From: Bacteroidia bacterium
Lineage (GTDB): Bacteria > Bacteroidota > Bacteroidia > Cytophagales > Cyclobacteriaceae
Reading direction: 5' to 3'
Length of the DNA stretch: 59,031 bases
Assembly: GCA_030425425.1 (NCBI GenBank)
Contig: JAUIAO010000039.1
Location: forward strand, 1-59,031
Positions 51,366 through 59,031 of this stretch are shown here, piece after piece. The notes below the pieces were generated by a model that saw only the letters and a program-made list of their open reading frames with translations, had not been told where the DNA came from and ran no database searches. The position numbers and the translations under genes were made by a program. Numbering within the stretch: the stretch's first letter is position 1; each line of letters begins with the position of its first letter.

Positions 51366-54332
51366 TTAAAGGTTAAAATTCAAACCCAGAAGGAAAGTCC
51401 TTGGTCGTGGGTAAATGTTATTGTCAATACCACCATTCACCTCAGGGTCCAAACCAGAGTATTTGGTAATGATCAGCGCATTCTGCACTGTAAGGCTAAG
51501 GCGCATAGAAACCGAACCTAGTGGCTGAGTATATCCTATGCTGATATTATCGAGCTTAAAGAATGAAGCATTTTCCACAAACATGTCTGACCAATATTGT
51601 GGCTGAGAACTTACGAATCCACGGTCTGCAGCCTCTTGAGAAATATTGTTGAAATAACCAGTAGAAACATACAAACCACCAAGCGTAGAGCCCGATTGCA
51701 CGTTGTTATACACATAGTTATTGATGCTCACTCGGCCAGAGAATGCAGCATCAAACTGCTTGTATTGCATCCTGGAATTCAAACCAAAAGTGAAATCGGG
51801 ATTTGGGTTATGGAAGCGGTACTTATTCAATTCATTACTCGTAATATTACCGCTCTCACCACTTCTATTCACGTAGAGCCCTTCTACAGGATTACCATTA
51901 TCATCATACACCTGCTGAAATACGAAGAATGAGTAAGAAGGATAACCTACCGTATTGATCTGAATATTATTACCTACGCCACCACTGATACCACCAACGG
52001 CCTGTCCAATATCAGCCGGATCATCTATCAACGTAAGGCTTGTGATTGTATTGGTATATCGCGTGAAGTTGATGCCCGCATTCCAGGTAAAATCCTGCGT
52101 ATTGACCACCACTCCATTCAAAGTCACCTCTACTCCATTGCTTTCGGTATTGCCAACATTGGTCGTTAGCCTATTAGAAAAATTACTTCCACCTGGTATT
52201 CTGGTGTTGTTGATTAGATCCTTAGTTTTACGATGATACACTTCAATAGATCCTGTAAACCGATCTTTCATGATTCCGAAATCCAGACCAGCATTATAGG
52301 TAGTTGTCTCTTCCCATTTGATATTCGCATCATATGGATCTGGTCGGTAGGTATTGTAAAACTGATCCCCAAACTGATAAGATGCGCCACCGATACTTCT
52401 TCTGTATATAGGTAGTGATGGATAATATGGATTGCTGACGCTTGTCAGATCCTGCTGTCCTGTCACCCCTATTCCTCCTCTTAATTTCAAAGAAGAAATG
52501 GAAGAAATTCCTGACATGAAAGATTCTTCAGAAATTCTCCAGGCTACTGCCAATGACGGAAACAGACCCCACTGGTTGTCACCCGAAAAGCGAGATGATC
52601 CGTCATTTCTGAAGGTGGCTGTAAGTAAATATTTTTCGTTCAGGATGTAATTCAGACGACCAAAAAATGAGATCAGATAGTTTTCGTTTTTGAATTCAAT
52701 GTCCTGCCTCACCTGTGATTCATCCCCATTACGATCAAAGGTAGTACCCTCACGCATCCAGTGTTGCCATGAGTATCCACCAGTTACTTCTATACTATGA
52801 GCACCAATTTCGTTTTTATATCTCAAATAAAAATCCAGAAGTTTAGAGGTGTTGTCTGCCGTATAATCCAGCAAACGGCCATTTCCCCCTGAGTAATCTC
52901 TGTATGTCCAGGTAGAACCCGGCAGTGCGTCATCTATTCCATCTGTAGTTGATCTGTCTATCCCTGCATTTACATTGGCACTCAGCTGCGGTAAGAATGG
53001 CAAAGTATAGTCAAGTTGAAGATTTCCAATAAATCGATTAACATCGGCAACATTATTTCTGAGTTCTAACAAGGAAACAGGATTGCTGGTAAATGTAATT
53101 GGCAGACCATCTGCATCAGTCACTGCAAAGAACCCACCATACTCATCCTGTCCGCTATACACCGGCTGTGTAGGGTCATAATTGACTGCTGCACCGACTG
53201 CACCTTCATCTCCAAAGTTGGTTTTGGCCAGCGATTGTTTGGCACTGAGATTTACCTTCAGATTGTCATCAAAGAACTTAGGATTTACATTAACAGCTAT
53301 GGTATGCCTCTTAGTGTTGGTTGTTTTTAGAATACCATTCTGATTAGTAAAACCATAAGAAACCCTGTAAGGAATATCAGCCGTAGTACCAGCCACATTG
53401 AAATTGACATCTTGCGAGATGGCCGTTTGAAATACCTCTTTTTGCCAATCGGTATTTGCCGTCCCCAGTCTAGCTACAGCAGCATCGTTGATTCCACTGA
53501 AGCCCTGATCATTCAGATTATTGAGGAGTGTCCTGTATTCATCACCCGTTAATACATCTACATATTCTATAGGTTGACTAATGGACGCTCGGGTATTTAA
53601 ACTAAATTTCGGCTTACCGGCTGTCCCCTTTTTGGTCGTAATGATAATCACACCATTAGAAGCCCGAGAACCATAGATAGCCGTAGCAGAGGCATCTTTC
53701 AACACCGTAAAAGATTCAATGTCATTCGGATTGATAGTCGCTAGCGGGTTAGATGTTCCACTGACATTTGAATTATCCACTGGAAATCCATCAATCACAA
53801 TCAAGGGATCGTTACTTGCCGTCAACGAAGCTCCTCCTCTTACACGGATCGTTGCTCCTGCTCCTGGCGCACCGCTATTGGTTGTTACCTGTACTCCGGC
53901 AATCCTACCAACTAGCAAATCCTGAGGAGAAGTAAGCACTCCTCTGTTAAAATCTTTAGAATCTACCTTCGATATGGCACCTGTGAGGTCTTCTTTTTTG
54001 ACCTGACCATATCCGATTACGATTACTTCAGACAGCTCCTGCAGATCAAGCTCCAAAGTCACATCCACTATTGATGATGCACCAATAGCAACTTCCTTCG
54101 TAGTATATCCTACAGATGAAAAAACTAATGTAGCTCCGTCTTCAGGAATTTGAATGGTATATGATCCATCAAAATTCGTTATAGTTCCATTAGATGTTCC
54201 TTTTTCAATTATGGTCACACCCGGCAACCACTCTTGATCATCACTCCCTATCACCGTTCCGGTGATTGTTCGCTGAGCCCATACCACCAGTATAAGACTC
54301 CACATCATCACAAATAGTAAATACTTCTTCAT
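51366..54332 (-). CDS. susC: SusC/RagA TonB-linked outer-membrane transporter
   Basis: TonB-dependent importer of oligosaccharides. The ATG at 54332 is chosen because a signal peptide (MKKYLLFVMMWSLILVVWAQ) starts there; the frame open to 54458 has none. It gives 988 residues. A carboxypeptidase-like beta-sandwich (TVIGSDDQEWLPGVTI...) comes first. The plug follows, with the SusC marks VIVIGYGQVKKEDLTGAIS, then RVRGGASLTASNDPLIVIDG and TVLKDASATAIYGSRASNGV. The rest is a beta-barrel ending PRTFLLGLNFNL. It heads the operon SusC-SusD-SusE-GH53-GH-A and is divergent from the sensor/regulator gene. Confidence 0.96.
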   Translation of the reverse strand: MKKYLLFVMMWSLILVVWAQRTITGTVIGSDDQEWLPGVTIIEKGTSNGTITNFDGSYTIQIPEDGATLVFSSVGYTTKEVAIGASSIVDVTLELDLQELSEVIVIGYGQVKKEDLTGAISKVDSKDFNRGVLTSPQDLLVGRIAGVQVTTNSGAPGAGATIRVRGGASLTASNDPLIVIDGFPVDNSNVSGTSNPLATINPNDIESFTVLKDASATAIYGSRASNGVIIITTKKGTAGKPKFSLNTRASISQPIEYVDVLTGDEYRTLLNNLNDQGFSGINDAAVARLGTANTDWQKEVFQTAISQDVNFNVAGTTADIPYRVSYGFTNQNGILKTTNTKRHTIAVNVNPKFFDDNLKVNLSAKQSLAKTNFGDEGAVGAAVNYDPTQPVYSGQDEYGGFFAVTDADGLPITFTSNPVSLLELRNNVADVNRFIGNLQLDYTLPFLPQLSANVNAGIDRSTTDGIDDALPGSTWTYRDYSGGNGRLLDYTADNTSKLLDFYLRYKNEIGAHSIEVTGGYSWQHWMREGTTFDRNGDESQVRQDIEFKNENYLISFFGRLNYILNEKYLLTATFRNDGSSRFSGDNQWGLFPSLAVAWRISEESFMSGISSISSLKLRGGIGVTGQQDLTSVSNPYYPSLPIYRRSIGGASYQFGDQFYNTYRPDPYDANIKWEETTTYNAGLDFGIMKDRFTGSIEVYHRKTKDLINNTRIPGGSNFSNRLTTNVGNTESNGVEVTLNGVVVNTQDFTWNAGINFTRYTNTITSLTLIDDPADIGQAVGGISGGVGNNIQINTVGYPSYSFFVFQQVYDDNGNPVEGLYVNRSGESGNITSNELNKYRFHNPNPDFTFGLNSRMQYKQFDAAFSGRVSINNYVYNNVQSGSTLGGLYVSTGYFNNISQEAADRGFVSSQPQYWSDMFVENASFFKLDNISIGYTQPLGSVSMRLSLTVQNALIITKYSGLDPEVNGGIDNNIYPRPRTFLLGLNFNL

Positions 54333-54529
54333 AGTATGTTTATTAGGTATTATGTGAAAAAATTTAGGTGCCATAAAATTACGAAGTGTCAAAACAGAAG
54401 GATAACACTGATCTTGCAGATATTGCCACAAATCATACATGAACTTAAAAAATCCCAAAAACAGTCATTTTATGTAGGATTATTTTAGAATTTAGTGAAT
54501 CAGAGCTTCTATAATTTGAGATTCTCATT

Positions 54530-57500
54530 ATGTTGAATTCAATTTATCATAGTACTGTTCGATTGATCGGAATGATTTTTCTAGCTATGCTGAGTTTTCA
54601 GATTTTGGCTCAGGAGCAGACCACATTCTTTTCAAATCTCTCTGCCAAGGATGGGCTTCCTTCCAATATCATTGCGGCAATAGAGCAGGATCAATATGAT
54701 TTTATCTGGATTGGAACAGGGAGCGGATTAGCCAGATATGACGGCTATCAATTTAGAATATTTAAAAAGTCAGATTCTGAGAACTCTCTTCCGTCTAATG
54801 AACTCAATACTTTATTAAATATCGGTGACTTTTTATGGGTTGGCAGTTGGAATGGCTTATGTAAAGTAAATACCAGAACTTTTGAAATCACCAGAATCAA
54901 TCTGAGCAATCATAAAGTCATACGTTCATTATGCCGGGGTACAGATTCAACAATTTGGGTCGGTACTGGAGATGGTTTGATCAATTACGATTTTACTGAA
55001 GACACCTTTCAGGAATATACTTCCGAAAACTCCGGGCTTTCTCACAACATGATCAGGACGATCTATCAAGAAGGAAGTCGAAAACTTTGGGTTGGAACCT
55101 ATGATGGATTGAACCTTGTAGATCTGGAAACCGGTAAAAGTGAAATCATCAATTTGAATATTCAGCAAAAAAGCCCCGGCAATCACCTGATTCTGGACAT
55201 CAAGCCAGCATTTAAAAACAGACTATGGATAGGAACAGAAACAGGGCTTTACTTGCTCAATACCCTTACCAAGGAGGCAAAGTTCTATGGACGAAACGAC
55301 GCTGTATTCAGTAATGACGTCATCAAGTGTATATATCCCTCTGAAACTGGCAATCTCTGGCTGGGAACGGACTTTGGGTTAAACATCTTCAATCCACAAA
55401 CAGGAGAAAACAATACATACTTTAATAACCCACAATTGCCCTATTCTATCGCGAATAATGTGATCTGGCAAATTTTCGAAGATCGAAGTGGACTGATTTG
55501 GCTCGTCACATCTAATGGGCTTAGCAAGGTCAATAAAGAAGGTGATTTTTACAATTATCAGGATTTGACATTTGAAGTAAATGGACAGCCTATTGGAAAT
55601 CAGGTGAAAACAGTACTTTCTTCAAAATCCGGAGATCTTTGGTTTGGCACACAAAGAGGAGTGGTGAAAATAGACCCAAAGACACAGTCTCAAAAAGTAT
55701 TTGATACCGACACTTCGAATGATCAAAAACTCCTCCTCAACAATGTATTTGCCTTGGAGGAAGACCAAAAAGGTCGTATTTGGATTGGAACAGCCGGAGG
55801 AATCAATGTTTGGGATCAGAGTCAACAAAAAATGTATCAAATCACTGCGAATTCTGAAAACGGTTTACAATCAAATTACATCGCAAGATTCGCCACTGAA
55901 ACTGACGGCACCATGTGGGTGAGCGCCTGGGAAGGCGGTGTTTATCGTATATCTGGAAGGGTACCAAACCTAAGGTTCACACAAGTGAATGATCTGACTG
56001 GCTCTGAAAAAATGGTTTATGGAAACGGGAAGATTTGGGTCATCGCACTTGATAACTTATATGAAGTTGACTCGGAATCATTAGAAAAGAAACAAATCAT
56101 TGACTTCAATACAGGTGTTGACAAGCAAATGATATACTCATTGTTTTTCAGCTCAAAAGGCACGTTATGGGCTGGTACCAATAATGGACTCATCGGTTAC
56201 AATTCGCAAACAAGAAAATCCACTTTTTATCGATTGCAATCCGGTGGAGATCTCATTGTCAGCAGTATTTCAGAAGGTCAATCTGAAAACATCTGGTGCA
56301 CCACCATCGGCACGCTTTACAAGATCAACCCAATCAGTCTCCAACAAGAGGTTTTTCCGCTTGCAGAAGGATTACCTCTGAAGAGTTTTTACTACAACTG
56401 CGCCACATCATCTTCAGATGGAAAAATCATTTTTGGTGGTGATAACGGCCACATTGTGTTGAGTCCTGAACATGCACAGCCAGCCGACTTTAACCCTAAA
56501 GTCTATATCAGTGGCATTGAGATCAATAACGAAGATGTCTCGATTGGCAAATCCAACAATCCCGGCATCCACCTCAATCAGGACATTGCATTTACCAAAT
56601 CGCTCATTCTTGATTATGACCAGCGCTCTGTTACTTTCGAATTCAGCAGCTTACACTTTTGGCAATCAAAAATGAATGTATATGAATATCGGCTCAAGGG
56701 CCTGGATGAAACCTGGAACATGGTATCTGGCCAGAAGAATTTCGCTGTTTATTCAAGCTTACCGCCTGGGGATTACGAATTTCAGGTTAGAGCTACGAAT
56801 AATTTTGGACAGGAAAGTACCAATAACGCCGCACTGTCCCTTCATGTTAAACCTCCAATTTATTTTAGTACCGGTTTTATCATTTCCTATTTTCTAATAG
56901 CCGGCATTTTAGTGTTTTACGCTCTTCGATTCTATTCTGTGAGAGTTCACCTGAAGAATGAGCTCAAAATCACACGAATGGAAAAACATCATGCCGAAGA
57001 GCTGGAGCGTACTAAAGAACAATTCTTCACCAATATCTCGCACGAATTAAGAACTCCGATTAGTTTGATATTGCCACCAATTCACGAGGTGCAAAAACGC
57101 TCAGTACTAGATCCGGAAAGTAAAAACCTGATCAGCCTGGCAGAAAAAAACTCGATCCGTCTACTACGACTTGTCAATCAAATTCTGGATTTTAATAAAC
57201 TGGAAAACGAAAGTCTTCAGATGAAAATTTCGGAAGTTGAAATCATCAGCTTTCTGAAAGAGATATGCTCGTTGTTTTCCAATCAGGCCACCATCCACCA
57301 GATAGATTTCACTTTTCAGTCAGATTTTGACCACTGCCGTGTGTGGGTAGATTACGAAAAGATCGAAACAGTATTATTCAATCTGCTCTCCAATGCTTTT
57401 AAATTCACTCCCGAAGGTGGTACAATCACCTTAAGTGTTTCATTGAGCGAGTCTTCCACTGAATTCGATGACGGCTGCATTAATATCAGCTTATCTGATA

Positions 57501-58615
57501 CAGGTATCGGCATGAGTCGTGAAGATCAGGAACATATCTTCGAGCGATTTTATCAGGCAAAATCAGGCAAAAAGCTGAATAGTAGCAGTGGAATAGGCTT
57601 GACGCTTGCTGCAGAATACACCAAGCTTCATCATGGTCAGTTGACTGTGGAAAGCACACAGGGAAAAGGATCTACATTTAACCTCTGCATACCGATTGGC
57701 ACTCAGCACTTTTCCAGAGAAATAACTGCCGATTCAACCCATATGTTAGGAAATTTACATGAACCACAAATAACCACTCAATCATCAATTGAGCACCAAG
57801 AATTCAACATTCAGAATATAGATCTTCCAAAAGTTCTAATTGTAGAAGACAATGATGACATCATTGAGTTTATCCGAACCAGCCTTAGTCACAAATTCCA
57901 ATTCATAGTGGCTCCAAATGGTAAGGAGGGGCAAATAAAAGCCCAGGAGCACAATCCAGAAGTCATCATTTCTGATGTAATGATGCCGATCATGGATGGG
58001 TTCGAGCTATGTGACTTCATAAAATCCAATCCTGAGACCAGCCACATCATGGTCATACTGCTTACAGCGAAAAGCCTACCGACCAACAGACTGGAAGGCA
58101 TCAAAAGAGGTGCAGATGTATATCTCACCAAGCCTTTTGAAATAGACTTGCTGGAAGCGCACCTGAACAATCTGCTCAAACGGAAGAAGGAACTGACTAA
58201 CTATTTCAGAAGTGAACTGATCACCAATCAGGAGCAACCTACTACGAAAGACAATCAGGACAATCGGTTTTTGAAAAATGTAATGGACATTATTGAGGCC
58301 AATATTGGTGAGACAGAGTTTAATGTAGAAGACCTGAGCGATCAGCTGGGAATGAGCAGCACACATTTGTACAGAAGACTGAAGGCACTGACCAATCACT
58401 CAGCCCAGGATATCATTCGAAAATATCGCCTTAAGAAGGCCTCTCTACTACTTCAAAACAATGAGGGTAATGTATCTGAAATCATGCGGCAGGTTGGTTT
58501 TTCTACTCAATCTTACTTTTCGAAATGTTTCAAAGAAGAATACCACATGTCGCCAAAAGCATTCCAGAAACAATCGCAAGAGAATAATCTCACCACAGAG
58601 AATCCGATCACCTGA
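54530..58615 (+). CDS. Hybrid two-component sensor/AraC regulator (HTCS)
   Basis: A 1361-residue, one-protein signalling system for the adjacent locus. Signal peptide, then a periplasmic sensor of two beta-propellers (recurrent IWIGT and LWVGT units, about 30-690), a Y_Y_Y domain (about 700-770) and one membrane segment (about 780-800). Then HisKA with H838 (TNISHELRTPIS), HATPase with NLLSNAFKFTPEGG and GIGLTLA, a receiver domain with D1149 (VIISDVMMPIMDGFEL), and a C-terminal AraC HTH pair (about 1255-1355). HTCS sensors bind breakdown oligosaccharides in the periplasm and switch on the SusC operon. The likely ligand is galactan oligosaccharide. A 197-bp divergent region (54333-54529) separates it from susC; I see no strong -33/-7 pair there. 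Confidence 0.95.
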   Translation: MLNSIYHSTVRLIGMIFLAMLSFQILAQEQTTFFSNLSAKDGLPSNIIAAIEQDQYDFIWIGTGSGLARYDGYQFRIFKKSDSENSLPSNELNTLLNIGDFLWVGSWNGLCKVNTRTFEITRINLSNHKVIRSLCRGTDSTIWVGTGDGLINYDFTEDTFQEYTSENSGLSHNMIRTIYQEGSRKLWVGTYDGLNLVDLETGKSEIINLNIQQKSPGNHLILDIKPAFKNRLWIGTETGLYLLNTLTKEAKFYGRNDAVFSNDVIKCIYPSETGNLWLGTDFGLNIFNPQTGENNTYFNNPQLPYSIANNVIWQIFEDRSGLIWLVTSNGLSKVNKEGDFYNYQDLTFEVNGQPIGNQVKTVLSSKSGDLWFGTQRGVVKIDPKTQSQKVFDTDTSNDQKLLLNNVFALEEDQKGRIWIGTAGGINVWDQSQQKMYQITANSENGLQSNYIARFATETDGTMWVSAWEGGVYRISGRVPNLRFTQVNDLTGSEKMVYGNGKIWVIALDNLYEVDSESLEKKQIIDFNTGVDKQMIYSLFFSSKGTLWAGTNNGLIGYNSQTRKSTFYRLQSGGDLIVSSISEGQSENIWCTTIGTLYKINPISLQQEVFPLAEGLPLKSFYYNCATSSSDGKIIFGGDNGHIVLSPEHAQPADFNPKVYISGIEINNEDVSIGKSNNPGIHLNQDIAFTKSLILDYDQRSVTFEFSSLHFWQSKMNVYEYRLKGLDETWNMVSGQKNFAVYSSLPPGDYEFQVRATNNFGQESTNNAALSLHVKPPIYFSTGFIISYFLIAGILVFYALRFYSVRVHLKNELKITRMEKHHAEELERTKEQFFTNISHELRTPISLILPPIHEVQKRSVLDPESKNLISLAEKNSIRLLRLVNQILDFNKLENESLQMKISEVEIISFLKEICSLFSNQATIHQIDFTFQSDFDHCRVWVDYEKIETVLFNLLSNAFKFTPEGGTITLSVSLSESSTEFDDGCINISLSDTGIGMSREDQEHIFERFYQAKSGKKLNSSSGIGLTLAAEYTKLHHGQLTVESTQGKGSTFNLCIPIGTQHFSREITADSTHMLGNLHEPQITTQSSIEHQEFNIQNIDLPKVLIVEDNDDIIEFIRTSLSHKFQFIVAPNGKEGQIKAQEHNPEVIISDVMMPIMDGFELCDFIKSNPETSHIMVILLTAKSLPTNRLEGIKRGADVYLTKPFEIDLLEAHLNNLLKRKKELTNYFRSELITNQEQPTTKDNQDNRFLKNVMDIIEANIGETEFNVEDLSDQLGMSSTHLYRRLKALTNHSAQDIIRKYRLKKASLLLQNNEGNVSEIMRQVGFSTQSYFSKCFKEEYHMSPKAFQKQSQENNLTTENPIT

Positions 58616-58655
58616 CAGGAATCGAAATATCTTTAATGATTTTTTGTTCTTTCTC

Positions 58656-58685
58656 TTGACTATTACGTGCATTCAACTATTTTTG
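58656..58685 (+). promoter_or_regulatory. Promoter upstream of tRNA-Ser
   Basis: TTG (58656-58658), a 19-bp spacer and TATTTTTG (58678-58685) match the Bacteroidota promoter very well. The tRNA begins about 85 bp downstream, so a leader containing the ACTACC/GGTAGT palindrome would be transcribed and later removed. Confidence 0.6.
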
Positions 58686-58715
58686 CGTTCCAATTTCGGC
58701 ATCAGGATTACACAA

Positions 58716-58757
58716 GGTAGTCTTGGGAATTGAAAACGCAACTACCAAATAGGTAGT
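58716..58757 (+). promoter_or_regulatory. GGTAGT / ACTACC palindromic element before tRNA-Ser
   Basis: GGTAGT (58716-58721), then ACTACC (58741-58746) and GGTAGT (58752-58757) with a 5-bp spacer between the last two. The same arms occur in the giant-gene promoter region at 11544-11573, there with a longer match. It lies in the leader between promoter and tRNA. Confidence 0.4.
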
Positions 58758-58770
58758 AGATCACATACAC

Positions 58771-58855
58771 AGAGGCGTGGCAGAGTGGTCGAATGCGGCG
58801 GTCTTGAAAACCGTTGTACCGCGAGGTACCGGGGGTTCGAATCCCTCCGCCTCTG
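58771..58855 (+). tRNA. tRNA-Ser(UGA)
   Basis: An 85-nt class II tRNA. The acceptor stem is AGAGGCG (58771-58777) with CGCCTCT (58848-58854), discriminator G at 58855. The anticodon stem-loop GCGGT-CTTGAAA-ACCGT gives anticodon TGA at 58805-58807. A long variable arm (TACCGCGAGGTA) is typical of serine tRNA, and the T-loop GGTTCGAATCC is standard. CCA is not encoded. An intrinsic terminator follows. Confidence 0.97.
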
Positions 58856-58878
58856 CTTTTAAGGAGTCAAATCCTAGC

Positions 58879-58913
58879 AAAACCCTTCATACTCAATGTG
58901 TGAAGGGTTTTTT
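58879..58913 (+). terminator. Terminator of tRNA-Ser
   Basis: AACCCTTCA (58881-58889) pairs with TGAAGGGTT (58901-58909), with extra A-T pairs, and is followed by TTTT. It lies 24 nt after the tRNA. Confidence 0.88.
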
Positions 58914-58922
58914 ATGTGCGCC

Positions 58923-59003
58923 ATGCACGCTTTTCTCATCTATAAGGTGAGGTTTTTTTTTGAACCAAGTCCTGAGCGAGCCCAGATGGAGAGGAATCGT
59001 TAG
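58923..59003 (+). pseudogene. Possible remnant of a GIY-YIG-type nuclease gene
   Basis: A 26-residue frame starts MHAFLIYK, which resembles the N-terminus of GIY-YIG nuclease-family proteins often found beside tRNA genes in Bacteroidota. The expected YYVG-type continuation is missing, and the frame switches to FFFEPSPERAQ and stops at 59001-59003. This suggests an internal deletion. The identification rests on eight residues and memory of the family, so it is weak. The last bases of the window show no other gene. Confidence 0.25.
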
Positions 59004-59031
59004 CTTAAGGCAAGGGTGTCTGAAGCAATTC

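Noticed and set aside
54333-54458. Upstream extension of SusC to 54458
   Set aside because: The extension lacks a signal peptide; the typical signal starts at the ATG at 54332.
1-59031. Insertion sequences, prophage, CRISPR arrays, integrase or attachment repeats
   Set aside because: I looked for transposase or integrase motifs and regularly spaced repeats on both strands and saw none.

Overview
The window comes from a Bacteroidota bacterium, most likely a free-living Cytophagales-type organism. Four things point there. It has SusC/SusD-type outer-membrane genes under a hybrid two-component regulator. It has a giant secreted protein with a type IX secretion C-terminal domain and a PID-CTERM mini-protein. 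Most starts lack a Shine-Dalgarno sequence. Several promoters match the Bacteroidota -33 TTTG / -7 TAnnTTTG pattern (for example 2012-2041, 20099-20128, 58656-58685). I see no insertion sequence, phage, CRISPR array or rRNA.

Left end (1-17.7 kb): a truncated unknown gene, lpdA, fabG, a von Willebrand-type membrane protein, then a cassette of a TPR-LuxR membrane regulator, a ~2100-residue type IX secreted adhesin-like protein and a 59-residue PID-CTERM protein, with a repeated GGGTAGT/ACTACCC element in the promoter region. Next come two overlapping tiny paralogous genes of unknown function, clpC, a WbqC-family gene and a threonylcarbamoyl-AMP synthase.

Centre (17.8-37.8 kb): a surface lipid and glycan region. 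A first block has inositol-phosphate synthase, a CDP-inositol-type cytidylyltransferase, a CDP-alcohol phosphotransferase, a serine palmitoyltransferase-family enzyme, a GNAT-like protein that could be the N-acyltransferase, a PLD-family protein and a PimA-like mannosyltransferase. Together they suggest a mannosylated inositol (sphingo)lipid made through CDP-inositol. A second block makes 2-aminoethylphosphonate (PEP mutase fused to a cytidylyltransferase domain, phosphonopyruvate decarboxylase, transaminase). It is followed by a PntC/LicC-like cytidylyltransferase and a LicD-like transferase, which suggests attachment of the phosphonate to a surface glycan. A Stealth-type sugar-phosphate transferase, three further glycosyltransferases, a Wzi-like barrel and a cyclic-peptide-type ABC exporter complete it. 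Two micro-ORFs (18 and 24 codons) lie in exact stop/start overlap around the exporter gene.

Right part (37.9-59.0 kb): an acyltransferase, an outer-membrane barrel, a bile-acid:sodium symporter family protein, mltG, a thioesterase and a TonB-domain gene broken at a run of eight T. Then comes a complete polysaccharide-utilisation locus for beta-1,4-galactan: SusC, SusD, a SusE-like protein with five binding repeats, a GH53 galactanase, a second clan GH-A hydrolase, and a divergent hybrid sensor/AraC regulator. The window ends with tRNA-Ser(UGA), its terminator and a probable gene remnant.
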